Origin: Brachypterus glaber
Taxonomy: Eukaryota; Arthropoda; Insecta; Coleoptera; Kateretidae
Length of the DNA: 64,000 bases
Assembly (NCBI GenBank): GCA_958510825.1
Contig: OY294046.1
Span: 48,217,794-48,281,793, forward strand
Direction of reading: 5' to 3'
In this document: in pieces, positions 45,973 to 57,381 of the stretch
Position numbering within the stretch: position 1 is the first letter of the stretch
Layout: each line of letters starts with the position of its first letter
Program-made: the position numbers and the translations under genes
The notes under the pieces: generated by a model
Told to the model about the DNA's origin: nothing
The model's database searches: none
What the model saw: only the letters and a program-made list of their open reading frames with translations

Positions 45973-46044
45973 TAATAATTCTTTTATTGTATTCAAACAA
46001 TAAATGTGCTTTTGTTGTCCTTTAAAAGGTATGTAACCCCTTAA

Positions 46045-47019
46045 CAAAACTTACTAATGAAGTTACGCGATAATTACCATAATTTCTAGAAAATTATGTG
46101 GCTTCTTTGACTGAAATTGCTCTTCTGTTTACGGGTATTATTTACAACAGATATGAAAGTCTTGTATTAGTAAAAAAACAGTGCCAATAAAACAGTTTGT
46201 CCATACATTAAAAAATAAAAAAAAAAACATTTAAAAAGATTTTTTTTTAAATAATATTTCCTACAGGATGCTTCTTAAAATTTATTTGGGGTTATTTGTG
46301 ATAAACATTTGGAAATGAAGCAAATAAAAACTTTATTGCATTACATAACCATGCCAACGTTTCACCTAATGTTTAGGCTTCTTCAAGGCTAAAAAGCCAT
46401 AAAAATTATAAAACTTTCTGGACATAGCTGGGACATTATAAACTGATTTTTTGGAGAAAAAAAATGTATATAAACAAAAATAAAAGAAATAAATAATTTT
46501 TTTTCTTCATGATATGTATGTAATGTTAATAAGAGGAGGAGATTCTCCTCTTCCGATAATTCAGCAACATCAGATGAACCGATTTTTTAGAGATATTTAA
46601 AATGATTAAAAGGCATAAACTCGAAAACAAAAAAAAACAGCTGTTTATAAAATGGCCAGCTAACAGAATGACGACTGGCGAGGCCGAGGAAAACAGGTAG
46701 GGTCGTGATGACTTGGTCGCGGCTTTTGGAAGAAACCAAAGCTTTACTCACACTGTGTGTCGCACAGTAGAGAGGAGGGAGTGGAAAAATATGAGAGTAC
46801 AAAAATGTGATTGGCCGAAGTTCTATGAACGGGCTTAACGCAGAATTATTTTGAACAGTAACATTTAAAAAAAAATGCATTTAATTTTTTTATATGTATG
46901 TAGGTACTTGCTTAAAATTATTCTTACATCAAATCCGATGTAAGTATGAGGCAAGACGAAATTGCCGATCAATAGCGCAGAAAATAAATACCAATCTGAG
47001 GTTTGTTTTGCTTATTTTC
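46045..47019. other. Intergenic region, no gene seen
   Basis: Unique-looking AT-rich sequence. The 97-codon minus frame at 46587-46880 has no recognisable motif and no splice or codon-use support. Confidence 0.3.
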
Positions 47020-47566
47020 GTATTGCCCAAAGAACTTTTACCTCAAGAATGAACATGATGAAATCTACCGTATGCTTTGTTTGAAGCGTGAATCAACTAC
47101 GGTGAGGGGCTGGTGGGGAGTGACTATTGTTTACACTTAGTACGCGTAAAGAGAGAGAAAGAATGAGTAAACTCACAGTCTAATGTCGTAAACTTTGTCA
47201 AGCAATACAGTGTTGCCGGTTGCAACACCTGCTTTACATATTTTATTGTAAATTTTAAGAAATATTAGTTTTATTTGAGTTTTATATGAAAAGTTTAATT
47301 TTAATAAGTTTACGTATATTACATTATCAAACATAATTACAGTGTCGTAGTATGGTAGTTTTTAAAATTTTAATGTAGGTATAGATTTATCATAATGATA
47401 AAGTGAAAATTACGCGACATCGCTCTGGTCACCAGAAGGTCAATACTAGCGATACCACCAGAAGCAGTATCACGTACGTTTATGTAAACAAACAAAAAGA
47501 TGACACCTTCATAAACATTGGTCTGAAATAACTTCTTGAGGTAACAGTTCTTTGGTATTGCCTATA
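47020..47566. repeat. Inverted-repeat element
   Basis: GTATTGCCCAAAGAAC followed by TTTTACCTCAAGAA at 47021-47052 returns inverted at about 47533-47563 (TTCTTGAGGTAACAGTTCTT, then GGTATTGCC). Imperfect; no coding. Confidence 0.5.
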
Positions 47567-47989
47567 TAGCACTTACCTAGCACTTACGTAGCATGAAATT
47601 TTCATTGTGTACGAGGGGTTTAACGCTAGCTTAATTTTAAATACTATGATCTTCAAACATATTTAAGCTGCAAAAAAATTATTGGTTTCTATAATATTTA
47701 TGTTTTATTCTAAATCTTTTAAATTTTGTTAACTTGTTATGATGAATAAATTTTTTGTTTAAAATATGTATTTTTAAATTATTTTTTCTTAAACAAGGTA
47801 AAAATAAAAAAAAACATGCCTTACGTTTTTAAAACATCACTTAACTTTTGTGATGTCTCAACTTACTAGCTGACACCACATTATACCTAGTGACGTCACA
47901 GAACGTTTAAGGCATTCACTTAAACTTGTGTAACTCCAAAAACCACGTTTTTTTTTCACCCAATGTTTTTGTGTTGGAAATAGAGTCTG

Positions 47990-48420
47990 AAACTTTAAGG
48001 AATACATCATAAAATATGAAAAAAAGTTCCTATAAACATATACCTAAAAACGCGTCGTAAGGGAGCTAAGCCCCTTTGAAAGTGGCTAAAAAATTCGGCT
48101 TTTATTTAGTAACTCAGTATCCCATTGAGATATAGCAACGAGGTCTTGCACGTGAACTAATCTTAATAAGGCCCATCGTCGTATGTTATTTCCATGTACT
48201 TATTTTAACCAGAGGTGTGCGAAACGGGGGGGCCTTATCATTTTTTATGTCCCAAACCTTTTCCTGTGTAACTTTTTTGTGATTTTATTTTTGGAATATG
48301 ATTCCTCAGGTCCTCGTTTTCGAGAAAAAATCATTTGATTGTGAAATTTCTCGGTTCGAGGACGAACAATCAAATACTATAATGTTGTATAGCGTAGCTT
48401 ACATAGTGATTTTTTAAAAA
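47990..48420. repeat. Dispersed repeat, family K, copy 2
   Basis: Shares AAAAAGTTCCTATAAACATA, AAGGGAGCTAAGCCCCTTTG and the Ca. GTGAAATTTCTCGGTTCGAGG stretch with 3398-4160, with many differences. Confidence 0.55.
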
Positions 48421-48544
48421 ATAATAAGATAAGGATACCTATGTTGACCAACTATGGATTTTTGTTTTGGTTTTTTGGCCATTTATTTTGCCAAATCTAG
48501 CGTAGCTCACACGATGAAGTTTTCACGTTCTATTCTTAATAATG

Positions 48545-49490
48545 GACGGGTCGAAGTGTTCATTTACCGGGGGTACACAAAAATTAAATTATTTAATAAC
48601 TAGTTTTAAGGGGTCTTTCTACCTTAGAAATTTTAAAAATAATCTTTTTTAAAACATATTTTTATACAGAAAGAAAAAGATATTGTGAAATTTTGTAGGT
48701 ATTCATATTCAAAGAATAAAAATAAAATTTCTTTAAAATTTTAAAGTGCCATTTTCTGGCCATATTTTTTTTTTGTTTTTTGAAAAAAACATCAAAAAAT
48801 GACGTTTTTCAAAAATTTTCAAAAATTCTTCGCCAACATTTTTTCTTCTAGATAGGGTTATAGCGACTTCAATACTGAATAATATCCCGTATTTTTTTTT
48901 CAGTCGATCCAAACGGCCGAAACCACCTTTTTTATGTTTAAAAAAAAAATAAAATTTTATGGCCAGAAAATGGCACTTTAAAAATCTAAAGAAATTTTAT
49001 TTGTATTCTTTGAATATGAATAAACATACCTACAAAATTTCACATTTTTTTTTTCTATATAAAAAAATGTTTACAAAAGATTATTTTTATAATTTCTAAG
49101 GTAAAAAGACCCCTTAAAAGTAAATAAACCTTTCAAACTAAATTTCACTTATGGGTCTGTCACGTCGACGCTATTATTGCAAGGTGCAAATTGGAACATA
49201 AAAAAAAACAATTTTTGAAATAAAAATTATTTTTTAATTTTTTTTTGTTATAAAAAAAACCTTATCTGAAAAAAAAAATATTTTTCGAAAATAAATAAAA
49301 AAAAACAATTTTAATAAAATAAATTTTCGTGACTCACTCCTCAATAACAGCATCGACATGAAAGTCCAGTTAGTAAAATACAGTTTTAAGTGACTATTTT
49401 AAGTAAATTAGTCTTCAAAATTCTAATTTTTGCGAGTCCCCGGTATTACCGAACCGGTAAATGAATACTTTTTCGACCCGACCAGTGTTA
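48545..49490. mobile_element. Foldback element, family M, full copy
   Basis: Outer arms: GGGTCGAAGTGTTCATTTAC near 48547 against GTAAATGAATACTTTTTCGA near 49458. A tighter inner palindrome at 48608-49122 pairs AAGGGGTCTTTCTACCTTAG with CTAAGGTAAAAAGACCCCTT. A lone half lies at 21730-21893. Confidence 0.75.
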
Positions 49491-50001
49491 ATAATATTTT
49501 ATTAATAAATGTTGACCAATTATTGATTGTTTATGTCGCGGCATCATCAAAAATAAGACCGCGTGAATAATCACGGTGAATACCATCCGGCATTTAAATT
49601 CTCTATTGAAATTATTAGGGCAATTTCGTAGCCAGGATGTGAGAACGGCATTATGATAACAGTGTGGGGAGACACTGGATACGGGGGCGCTTCAAAAGTT
49701 AAGTTTCTCCTTCTATATCTTTTTATTTTCGAGCGACATCAGATACAACAAATTTGTTATGGCGAAAAAAAGGTTTTTCAGGTTTCGATAAATATTCCGA
49801 CAACCCGATTTTTCGATGTCTGCCAAAAAGTTTAAGTTTTTTGCTCAAGGGGGGTTTCTTAGCTTTTCCCTACTCCCACAAATAAGGTTACTTTACTGAT
49901 CGAAAAAATCGATTTTGCTCCAATTTTGTACGTAAATGGCAAACTACAAACACAACAAGATGTTATTACTGGTTTTCCTCGGAAAATTACACAAGGGCTT
50001 A

Positions 50002-50226
50002 ACAGGTTGACTGCCGGTCACTCCGATCGGCTTTTTAGATGTACCCTTAGGAGGGTCGTTGCTCCCTTACGACTTATTTCCGGACCAACCTTTATAGAAA
50101 CTTTTGTTTTTAATGTAGAATCACCCCTTAAAATTCTCGAACTTATTTCTGAATAACCCTGTATACTCTAAAAATATAAAGGGAGGCGATTCACTCTGAT
50201 CAGAGTGATTGGAAGTCAACCTGTTA
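50002..50226. mobile_element. Small inverted-repeat element
   Basis: AACAGGTTGACTGCCGGTCA at 50002 pairs with the inverse TTGGAAGTCAACCTGTT ending near 50225. The centre resembles part of family K (CCCTTAGGAGGGTCGTTGCT, compare 51290). Confidence 0.6.
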
Positions 50227-50422
50227 AAATATTTTCGAGAATATTTTTGTTGAAATTTTGACGAATGCTCCTTAAAATTTACATTTGGGGTTACTTTTTT
50301 ACTAAAATAAATGCACCAAAATAACACCAAAATACTCCAAATCTTATTTTTGTTCGTGTCATTTTCAGTTTATTTTTTATTCGCAGCATTTGACAATTCT
50401 GCGCATAAATAAAAACGTCTTA

Positions 50423-50659
50423 GGGGCTGTCCATATATTACGTAACGCTAATTGGCCAAAATTCATACATTTCATACCTCGTTTCTCGCGATTTTAAAGG
50501 CTGTAGAGATTTCATGTTTTGGCTACCCCCCTCAAATAGGGGGGTGTTAGGGGGGGTAGCCAAAATATAAACTCCCTACAGCCTTTAATAACGCGAGAAC
50601 CGGGGTGTGAAGTGTATGAATTTTGGTCAATTTGCGTTACGTAATATATGGACAGCCCC
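50423..50659. mobile_element. PIF/Harbinger-like MITE, family I, with TTA target duplication
   Basis: Starts GGGGCTGTCCATATATTACG and ends CGTAATATATGGACAGCCCC, with TTA at 50420-50422 and 50660-50662. The halves are almost symmetric (AACCGGGGTGTGAAGTG against the inverse near 50480). Partial copies lie at 6360-6505 and 41560-41690. The 3-bp TTA duplication is the hallmark of PIF/Harbinger. Confidence 0.85.
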
Positions 50660-50779
50660 TTATGTGTAAATTCCTTTTTTTTCTTCTTGTTTACACTACT
50701 TGATTTATACAACAAGAAATGTAAATATTTATTTTATAATCACGTAAAGTAAGTATATTTAAAAGATACGTCTTGTCGA

Positions 50780-51420
50780 CATTTTCAAAGAGACGCTCCC
50801 ATGACTTTTCTTGGGTGGGTGGGGGGTGGTGCTAAAGCAGATATTTTTAGAGTACTACGGCGTCTTAAAGAGTAACACTTTTTAAGGGACCGTAGCTCCC
50901 TTAAAAGCGATTTGTGGATATTTATGTATGGAAGGTTTCTGTCATAGTTTTTATATATTTTAGTTCCTATTTTTGATGCTCAGAACGTGAAATTTCCTCT
51001 TGAATTGCAATTTTCTTGAAAACGGTTGGCCCTATAGTGTTACATAAAGAGTACCTTTTTATGTAGTTTTAATTAAAGATTAATATTTTATTGAGAAAAT
51101 GTCAATAAATCTACAGATAAAAAAGTTTGGGGCAAAAAAGTGACATCGCCCCCCCCCCCCATTTTGCACGTCCCTGAATTAAATTTCCAAATAAAAATTA
51201 TATGAAATGATAGCCTTTATCAATGTTAAGGCATGTGCAAAAATTCGTTACTGTGGTTTATATTAAATAAAAACTACTTTTTAAATGTGCCCTTAGGAGG
51301 GTCGTAGCTCCCTTAGGATTTGTTTCCGGACCAACCTTTATAGGAACTCTTTTTCTTATTTTTTACCGTAGAATCACCTCTTAAATTTCTCGAACTTATT
51401 TCTAAATAACCCGGTATAGT
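50780..51420. repeat. Dispersed repeat related to family K
   Basis: Contains CGTAGCTCCCTTA motifs at 50890 and 51302, and GAAATTTCCTCTTGAATTGC, resembling 3398-4160 and 47990-48420. Poorly defined ends. Confidence 0.45.
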
Positions 51421-52063
51421 GAGACTGCTTACCAGAAATGCTATCGCGCGCACTAGGATAAAGGTGTATCTACAGCATTCCAGAGAAGAAATAGTAGATC
51501 TAGTCAGAAGAGCTTGCAAAGGAATAATGTAATTTATCTTTATCTAGCGCTGGTCCTTAATTACAATTCAATTTTTTCACCCTCAGGTTTACAAATGTAA
51601 TTTCCACATATTTAAAATAAGTATAACATTTATTTTTATAGTATTATAGAGCTCTTATTTTATAACAAAGTATTTATTTTGAAAATAATATTCCGTGGGA
51701 GAAAATTAAAAAAATCAAAATTGTGTGTGCGAGTTATTTCCGCGCCGACTGCCAGTATTTATAATAAATTATAACATAATGGGTTTATTTTAAACAAATT
51801 TTGGTTTATTTTAGTCACACGTATTCAGCAGTCAAAAGTTATGAATTAATTTATAGTGGATTTTAAATTTTAAGTGAATAGTTGGGATCGTTTCACTTAA
51901 TTAATTTGCGAGGGGAATATTTATTTATTTATAGTAACTGTTTTAGGGTCTGCCCATTAAAACTGTTCAAAGTCGTTTTATTCCATTTTTTGTGAATACT
52001 CAATTTTTATTTATGAAATAAAGTTATTATTTATTTATTTAATGATGTCATTTATCTTTGAAA
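51421..52063. other. Region upstream of the transporter; no gene seen
   Basis: AT-rich. If the SLC7 gene has its 5' exons just left of the gap, its promoter could be here, but I see no exon with splice borders. Confidence 0.25.
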
Positions 52064-52187
52064 GGAAGTAACACAAGTAGCTATAAAGTATCTCTTACCG
52101 CTCTTTCGCAGCAAACGCAGCCATGTGGCTGAAATTTTGCTGCGAAGAAGTGGTAATAGACACTTTATAGCTACTTTGTTACTTGGG
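52064..52187. mobile_element. Short palindromic MITE, family G, copy 2
   Basis: GAAGTAACACAAGTAGCTAT at the left against ATAGCTACTTTGTTACTTGG at the right, with the same CGCTCTTTCGCAGCAAA core as 25329-25454. Confidence 0.78.
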
Positions 52188-52396
52188 TAAATAGTGACGA
52201 AAGAGTTTTTTATGAGGGCTAACCTCTATTTAAGAAGTAATGTAATTATATTCATGTATTTTTTTAAGGAAAAAATTAAAAAAATATATTCAGTGACGCA
52301 TTTTATGAAAAATAGGATAAGGAGTATCAGAGAATATTTTAAGAAATGTTTAACTTAAGAAATTACATAATTTGGGGGCACTAAAGCTTCTCTGAC

Positions 52397-52493
52397 CTAA
52401 GCAACAAAGTAGGTAAAAAAGTGGACAAAAAGCCTAATTATCAACTAATAATTAAACTTTTTGTCCAATTTTTTACCTATTTTGTTGCTTGGG
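52397..52493. mobile_element. 97-bp palindromic hairpin
   Basis: AAGCAACAAAGTAGGTAAAA at the left against ACCTATTTTGTTGCTT at the right. The inner AAGTGGACAAAAAG pairs with CTTTTTGTCCAATT. It ends 44 bp before the assembly gap. Confidence 0.8.
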
Positions 52494-52537
52494 GAGGGTA
52501 CTAGTGGCCCTCCACTTTCTACCTTATTGAAACTCCT

Positions 52538-52737
52538 NNNNNNNNNNNNNNNNNNNNNNNNNNNNNNNNNNNNNNNNNNNNNNNNNNNNNNNNNNNNNNN
52601 NNNNNNNNNNNNNNNNNNNNNNNNNNNNNNNNNNNNNNNNNNNNNNNNNNNNNNNNNNNNNNNNNNNNNNNNNNNNNNNNNNNNNNNNNNNNNNNNNNNN
52701 NNNNNNNNNNNNNNNNNNNNNNNNNNNNNNNNNNNNN
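52538..52737. other. Assembly gap, 200 N
   Basis: Exactly 200 N, a conventional placeholder, so the true size is unknown. It removes the beginning of a transporter exon and probably the 5' coding exons. Confidence 0.99.
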
Positions 52738-55700
52738 TATTGGTTCGGGAATTTTTGTGTCTCCCAAAGGTGTGTTAAAATATTCCGGATCCGTAGGAGG
52801 CTCGGTGCTAGTGTGGATATTTTCTGGAGTCCTTTCCATGATTGGAGCACTGTGTTATGCTGAACTAGGTAAGATTATTTTTTATTTCTTTAATAGCCAT
52901 TTATACCTATTACATGTAGGGTATGCACCCCACCGCCATCGCCAAGTAATATGCAAGATTTTATCTGCAGCCACCATATAATTTAATAATCTTTAAGACG
53001 TCTAATAGCCATCTTAAGAAAAAATATAAGACAGTAACTAAAATTAATTAGTGCGGTAATACTGTTATACCACTAGTGCGGTAATATATGTCAAATCATA
53101 GTTTTATGCAATGGTTGTCGATAAAATAATTTATTTAAAATAGTTTACTTTTCAATATTAAATTTCACGATAAAAAAATCGTTTAGTCATGAAATTAACC
53201 GTAGAAACGAGAGCAATGAACACACTATACATACAGCAAACGCCGGCAAATGTTGCGTCATACACGTGGCGTTGTGCTAACGCACACCTGTTGAATTACC
53301 ATTTATTCTTCGGGTTCCCCAACTGAAATTTTTAGTGTTTGTGTACTGGATTTTCCGTATAATTTTTGCCATTAATGCGATAACTTGTAAACGCTTCTAT
53401 CTACAGCCTTTAAATGTGACAATAATTTTACTAATACCCTACGTATGCTACCAATTAATAAAAAAACAGTTTAAATAATTTCAGTTATTGCCGACCGATT
53501 TTCTTTAAAAAATTGGTGCTGAAATTATTAAATTTTGGGTTATGTGATGAAATATCACTGATAATGTATACCAAATCTCGTGTCTTTAAATAAAATCTTT
53601 CCTGAAATAATGGGCCATTATTAATGGCAAAAAAATTAAACACTTAAGTAAAATCCAGTATTTAATTTTTGTTTTCTTTTTTCTAAATCCAAACCGGTAC
53701 CGCGCGTGGTGTTAATGTCAACTTCTGTTATAATATGATAATTTGCTAGTATAAATTTGATTTAATAAACGATTGAACATATTTTTTGAAATGGTATACA
53801 AAATATTGAAGGTTGATCAATAATCTTTTTAAGATCGATTTTACTGCAAATCAATTTTTTTTGGTTTAGTTAGCGAATTTAAAGCGTGAGAGAAATGTGG
53901 TTATGTTTCGTCCTCTTTATTTACATAAATTATGTTATCATTATACACTTAATGTTATCAGTAGTTTCCATTTTAACAAGTATAACGATAATTTGCGGTT
54001 TTTCCAACAAAAAGTTAAGTAACCAGATTAACAAGTTTAGCATAGGGCTAGAAATTTAGTTTTAAAAGTCCATGCCCTAGATATCAATAACCGCCAGAAT
54101 TTCAAATTACTGACTGAGTTCAGGTGTCTAGATAAAGTTTTAGTTATATCTAGATACTTAGGTTGGATCTTGAAAAGTCTAGAGCCCTAGATCTAGGGCT
54201 TTTTATCGATATCAATAATAAAAAAAAAAATTACCCCTGCCAGAATATTTTTGAATTTGAATTTTTTTTAAATCCTAAACTACCGTATATTATTCTAGCG
54301 CAAGCGCTGTGAATAATATAACGAGCCGTGAAGATATGTAATGCTACGCATTCCATTATATATTATTCACAGTAAATAGTATAATGAATTTCCCAAATAC
54401 TTAAAAACATAATTTTCAAAAAAAAAATTAAAAAAAACATTTTTTTTTAAATATCTTTTTTGTAAAACGAAAAATTTTTTTCAAAAAAAAAGTTTTCAAC
54501 AAAAATTTTTAACTTTTCATTTTTAAATTTTTTATTTATTTTCTTTTTTTTTGTAGAATTGATCCTTAGAATAAAGATATTTTTTCCGGAAAAAATTGCG
54601 TTAATCGGAATTTTATTTCAGCATTTTTCGATTTTTTTAACCCCCCATAATTTTTTTTGTTTTTTTAGGGGATTTCTTTCAAAAACAATAGGGATCTTTC
54701 CCTTATAGAACTTGACTTTTCCTGAAAATTTTAATACGATCGGATTATTCGTTCTTGAGTTATCGTGTCTACAAAAATCGTGACATCAGACGGACGGACG
54801 GACATTTGAAAAAAAAAGTTGCTTATTTTTTCATGAAACAAATTTATATCCAAGAATTTTTTGTCCTGGACGATTTTTGATTTTTTTGAAAATTCGAAAC
54901 TATCGAATAATATTCTAGCGCTGGCGCTGTGAATAATATAATAAGAACTGTACTTTAAGCTTTGAAAAATTTGGCATAATGAATAAAGAACAATGAACAA
55001 TTTTAAAATAATTTTTGAGTATTTCAATAGTAATTTAATTTGTACGCTCTTATATTTACTCTCTTTTTAAAAAGCTATCTTAAATAACCTTGTAAGAAGA
55101 GGTTCTTGAAAATAATACAATAACTATAAGAAGCCTTATTTTATTGGGGTTAGTATTGTAATTTTACCTGTAGTTTTTTGTTGTGTACACCTTTTAAAAC
55201 CTGTTAAACAGGGTTTAAAAAGATTTTTTACAAGCGAATAATCACAAATTTATTTGGTTAACGCGTCTCTATTATAGATTTTCTTAACAAGTTGCATATC
55301 ACAGCGGAACTAAAGGAATTAGATTTTTTTTTAATTTTATATTATTCTCCTAACTTAACAATTTTGAGATTAATTTAAGTCCTTAATTGTTTTTAAGAAC
55401 GTAAAAAAAAATAAACAATAATATAAATTTTTTTTTATTACTTTTTAAGAAACGCTTTCTATAAAACAGTTCAGCAGGTAAAAAAAAGGGTATTTCAGTT
55501 AATGTCTACATTTTACTAACTGACACCTGTAATGTGAGGCGCGGGGAAGAGAAGAGGTAACATTCATTTTGCGCGTATTCTATAGGCGACCATTCGAAAC
55601 ATTCCAGCGGGTGGCCAGTTTGTAAAATGTTAACACTATTCAGGGCCGTAGCTATATGGGGAAAGGGGGAGCCTCCCCCCAGTTATCTTAAAATTTTAGA

Positions 55701-57345
55701 AAGTTGTAAACATGAATCAAAAACATAAAAGTTGTAATTTTAGCAGTAGTGGAAACGTTTTTTTTATTCATCCAATTTTTTATCGAGTGTATAATAGTTG
55801 TAATTTTAGACTAAAAAAAGTTGCGATTTTCGATTCCCCCCATTAAATCTTGTTCGCTACGGCCCTAAAGTCATTTTTGTAAGGCTCATAGTAAACAACT
55901 TCTTTTTTTGAAACGTTGTCCTACACTTTAAATTTAATTGTCTGTGAGACGTGGTATTTAAAATCAAAAATTCAGATAAAATCTTGGAGGTAATATCTCG
56001 AGGAAATCTCATCTTTACCAAACGTGGGACCTTTTTTAGGTAATTTTCAAGACTTTACGATGATCTTGAAGGAAATTCCACTTCAAAGTGATTACCCCGT
56101 AGAAGGATTTTTTTACCGGTTTACCTTTCAGAGACTATAGTGCATAGAGTATAGGTACGCTTTAAAGAAATTTTCACGTATTTTTGCTTTTCCATTTTGA
56201 ATTTTACTGTGGGTACTGGGTAGTTAGTATTTAAACTTATGCTCAAGATAACAATTAAAAAAAGTGTTAACATTTTTTAGGGACCATGATACCAAAATCT
56301 GGCGGTGACTACGCTTATATTCACGAAGCATTTGGCCCACTTCCAGCATTTTTGTACCTTTGGGTAGCCTTATTTATCCTGGTACCAACAGGTAACGCCA
56401 TAACCGCCCTAACATTTGCCCAGTACATCCTGCAACCCATATGGGGTACCTGCACGGTACCCTTTGAAGCTGTTCTACTTCTCGCAGCTGCCACCACGTG
56501 CATATTAACAGTAATCAACTGCTACAACGTAAAATGGGTGACTAGAGTACAGGACATCTTCACGGCAACTAAGATGTTTGCCCTTTTGATAATCGTGGCG
56601 GCTGGTGTTTATTATTTGTGTATTGGACACGTGGAGCATTTCAAGGACCCCATGCAGGGCAGTAATTATCAGCCTGGACATATAGCCCTGGCTTTTTATT
56701 CAGGGCTGTTTTCTTATTCTGGATGGAACTATCTGAATTATGTTACGGAGGAATTGCAGGAACCATACAAGTAAGTTTTTGAACACTTAGAACATAGAGT
56801 TTTTTAAACCAAAAGTTCCAAAACTTGTGACTGCTTTAAGAAAAAGTTTTGCATAGTTTTCTCATTTTATATATTAATAAGTAACAATAAGTAATATCAA
56901 TGGTTATTTTCAGTTCAGTATAGAAAAGTTACAGTTTTTTAACAACGTTTTAAAGTTATTACGCTTTTCAAATTTTATTTAATTTACATTAAAGAACGCT
57001 TTTACTTCAATGTTTCGCAGTTCGGAAAAAAATATAAACCAAAACAGAGCAGAAAAAAAAAGCCAGATAAAATGACACTTGTAACAAAGGGTAAGGGAAG
57101 GATCCCACTAGTTAGTGTGCCTTAGACTCTCTACCACTAGTGCACTGAGCATGCTAGCAGTAACTTCTTTTTTTTAACGCGTTTTTATAGAATTAAATAC
57201 CCTGTTAAAAAAACAAGTAGAGACCAGTAAAGACCAGTAGAAAACAAATCGGAATCTACTGGATCCTACTGAACAGGGTAGAATAGCCATATTACAATAC
57301 ATGCATTGCAATGTTTCTGGTACGTCAAAAATGAATAACAAATAT

Positions 57346-57381
<36 letters not shown>

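Larger units (their letters stand above)
44224..46040. mobile_element. piggyBac-like element flanked by TTAA, host to two later insertions
   Basis: Ends GGGCTTACATACCTTTTAAA and TTTAAAAGGTATGTAACCCC, with TTAA at 44220-44223 and 46041-46044. Subterminal AGTACAATATCTC near 44308 returns inverted at 45112. The right arm is split by the Tc1 copy 45145-45972: it stops at TCAAAATA and resumes at ATAATTCTTTTATTG. Without the inserts the element would be roughly 0.7 kb. Confidence 0.85.

Noticed and set aside
52461..52850. About 105-codon frames across the N run
   Set aside because: Their length is created by translating 200 N; only the transporter frame after 52738 is real.
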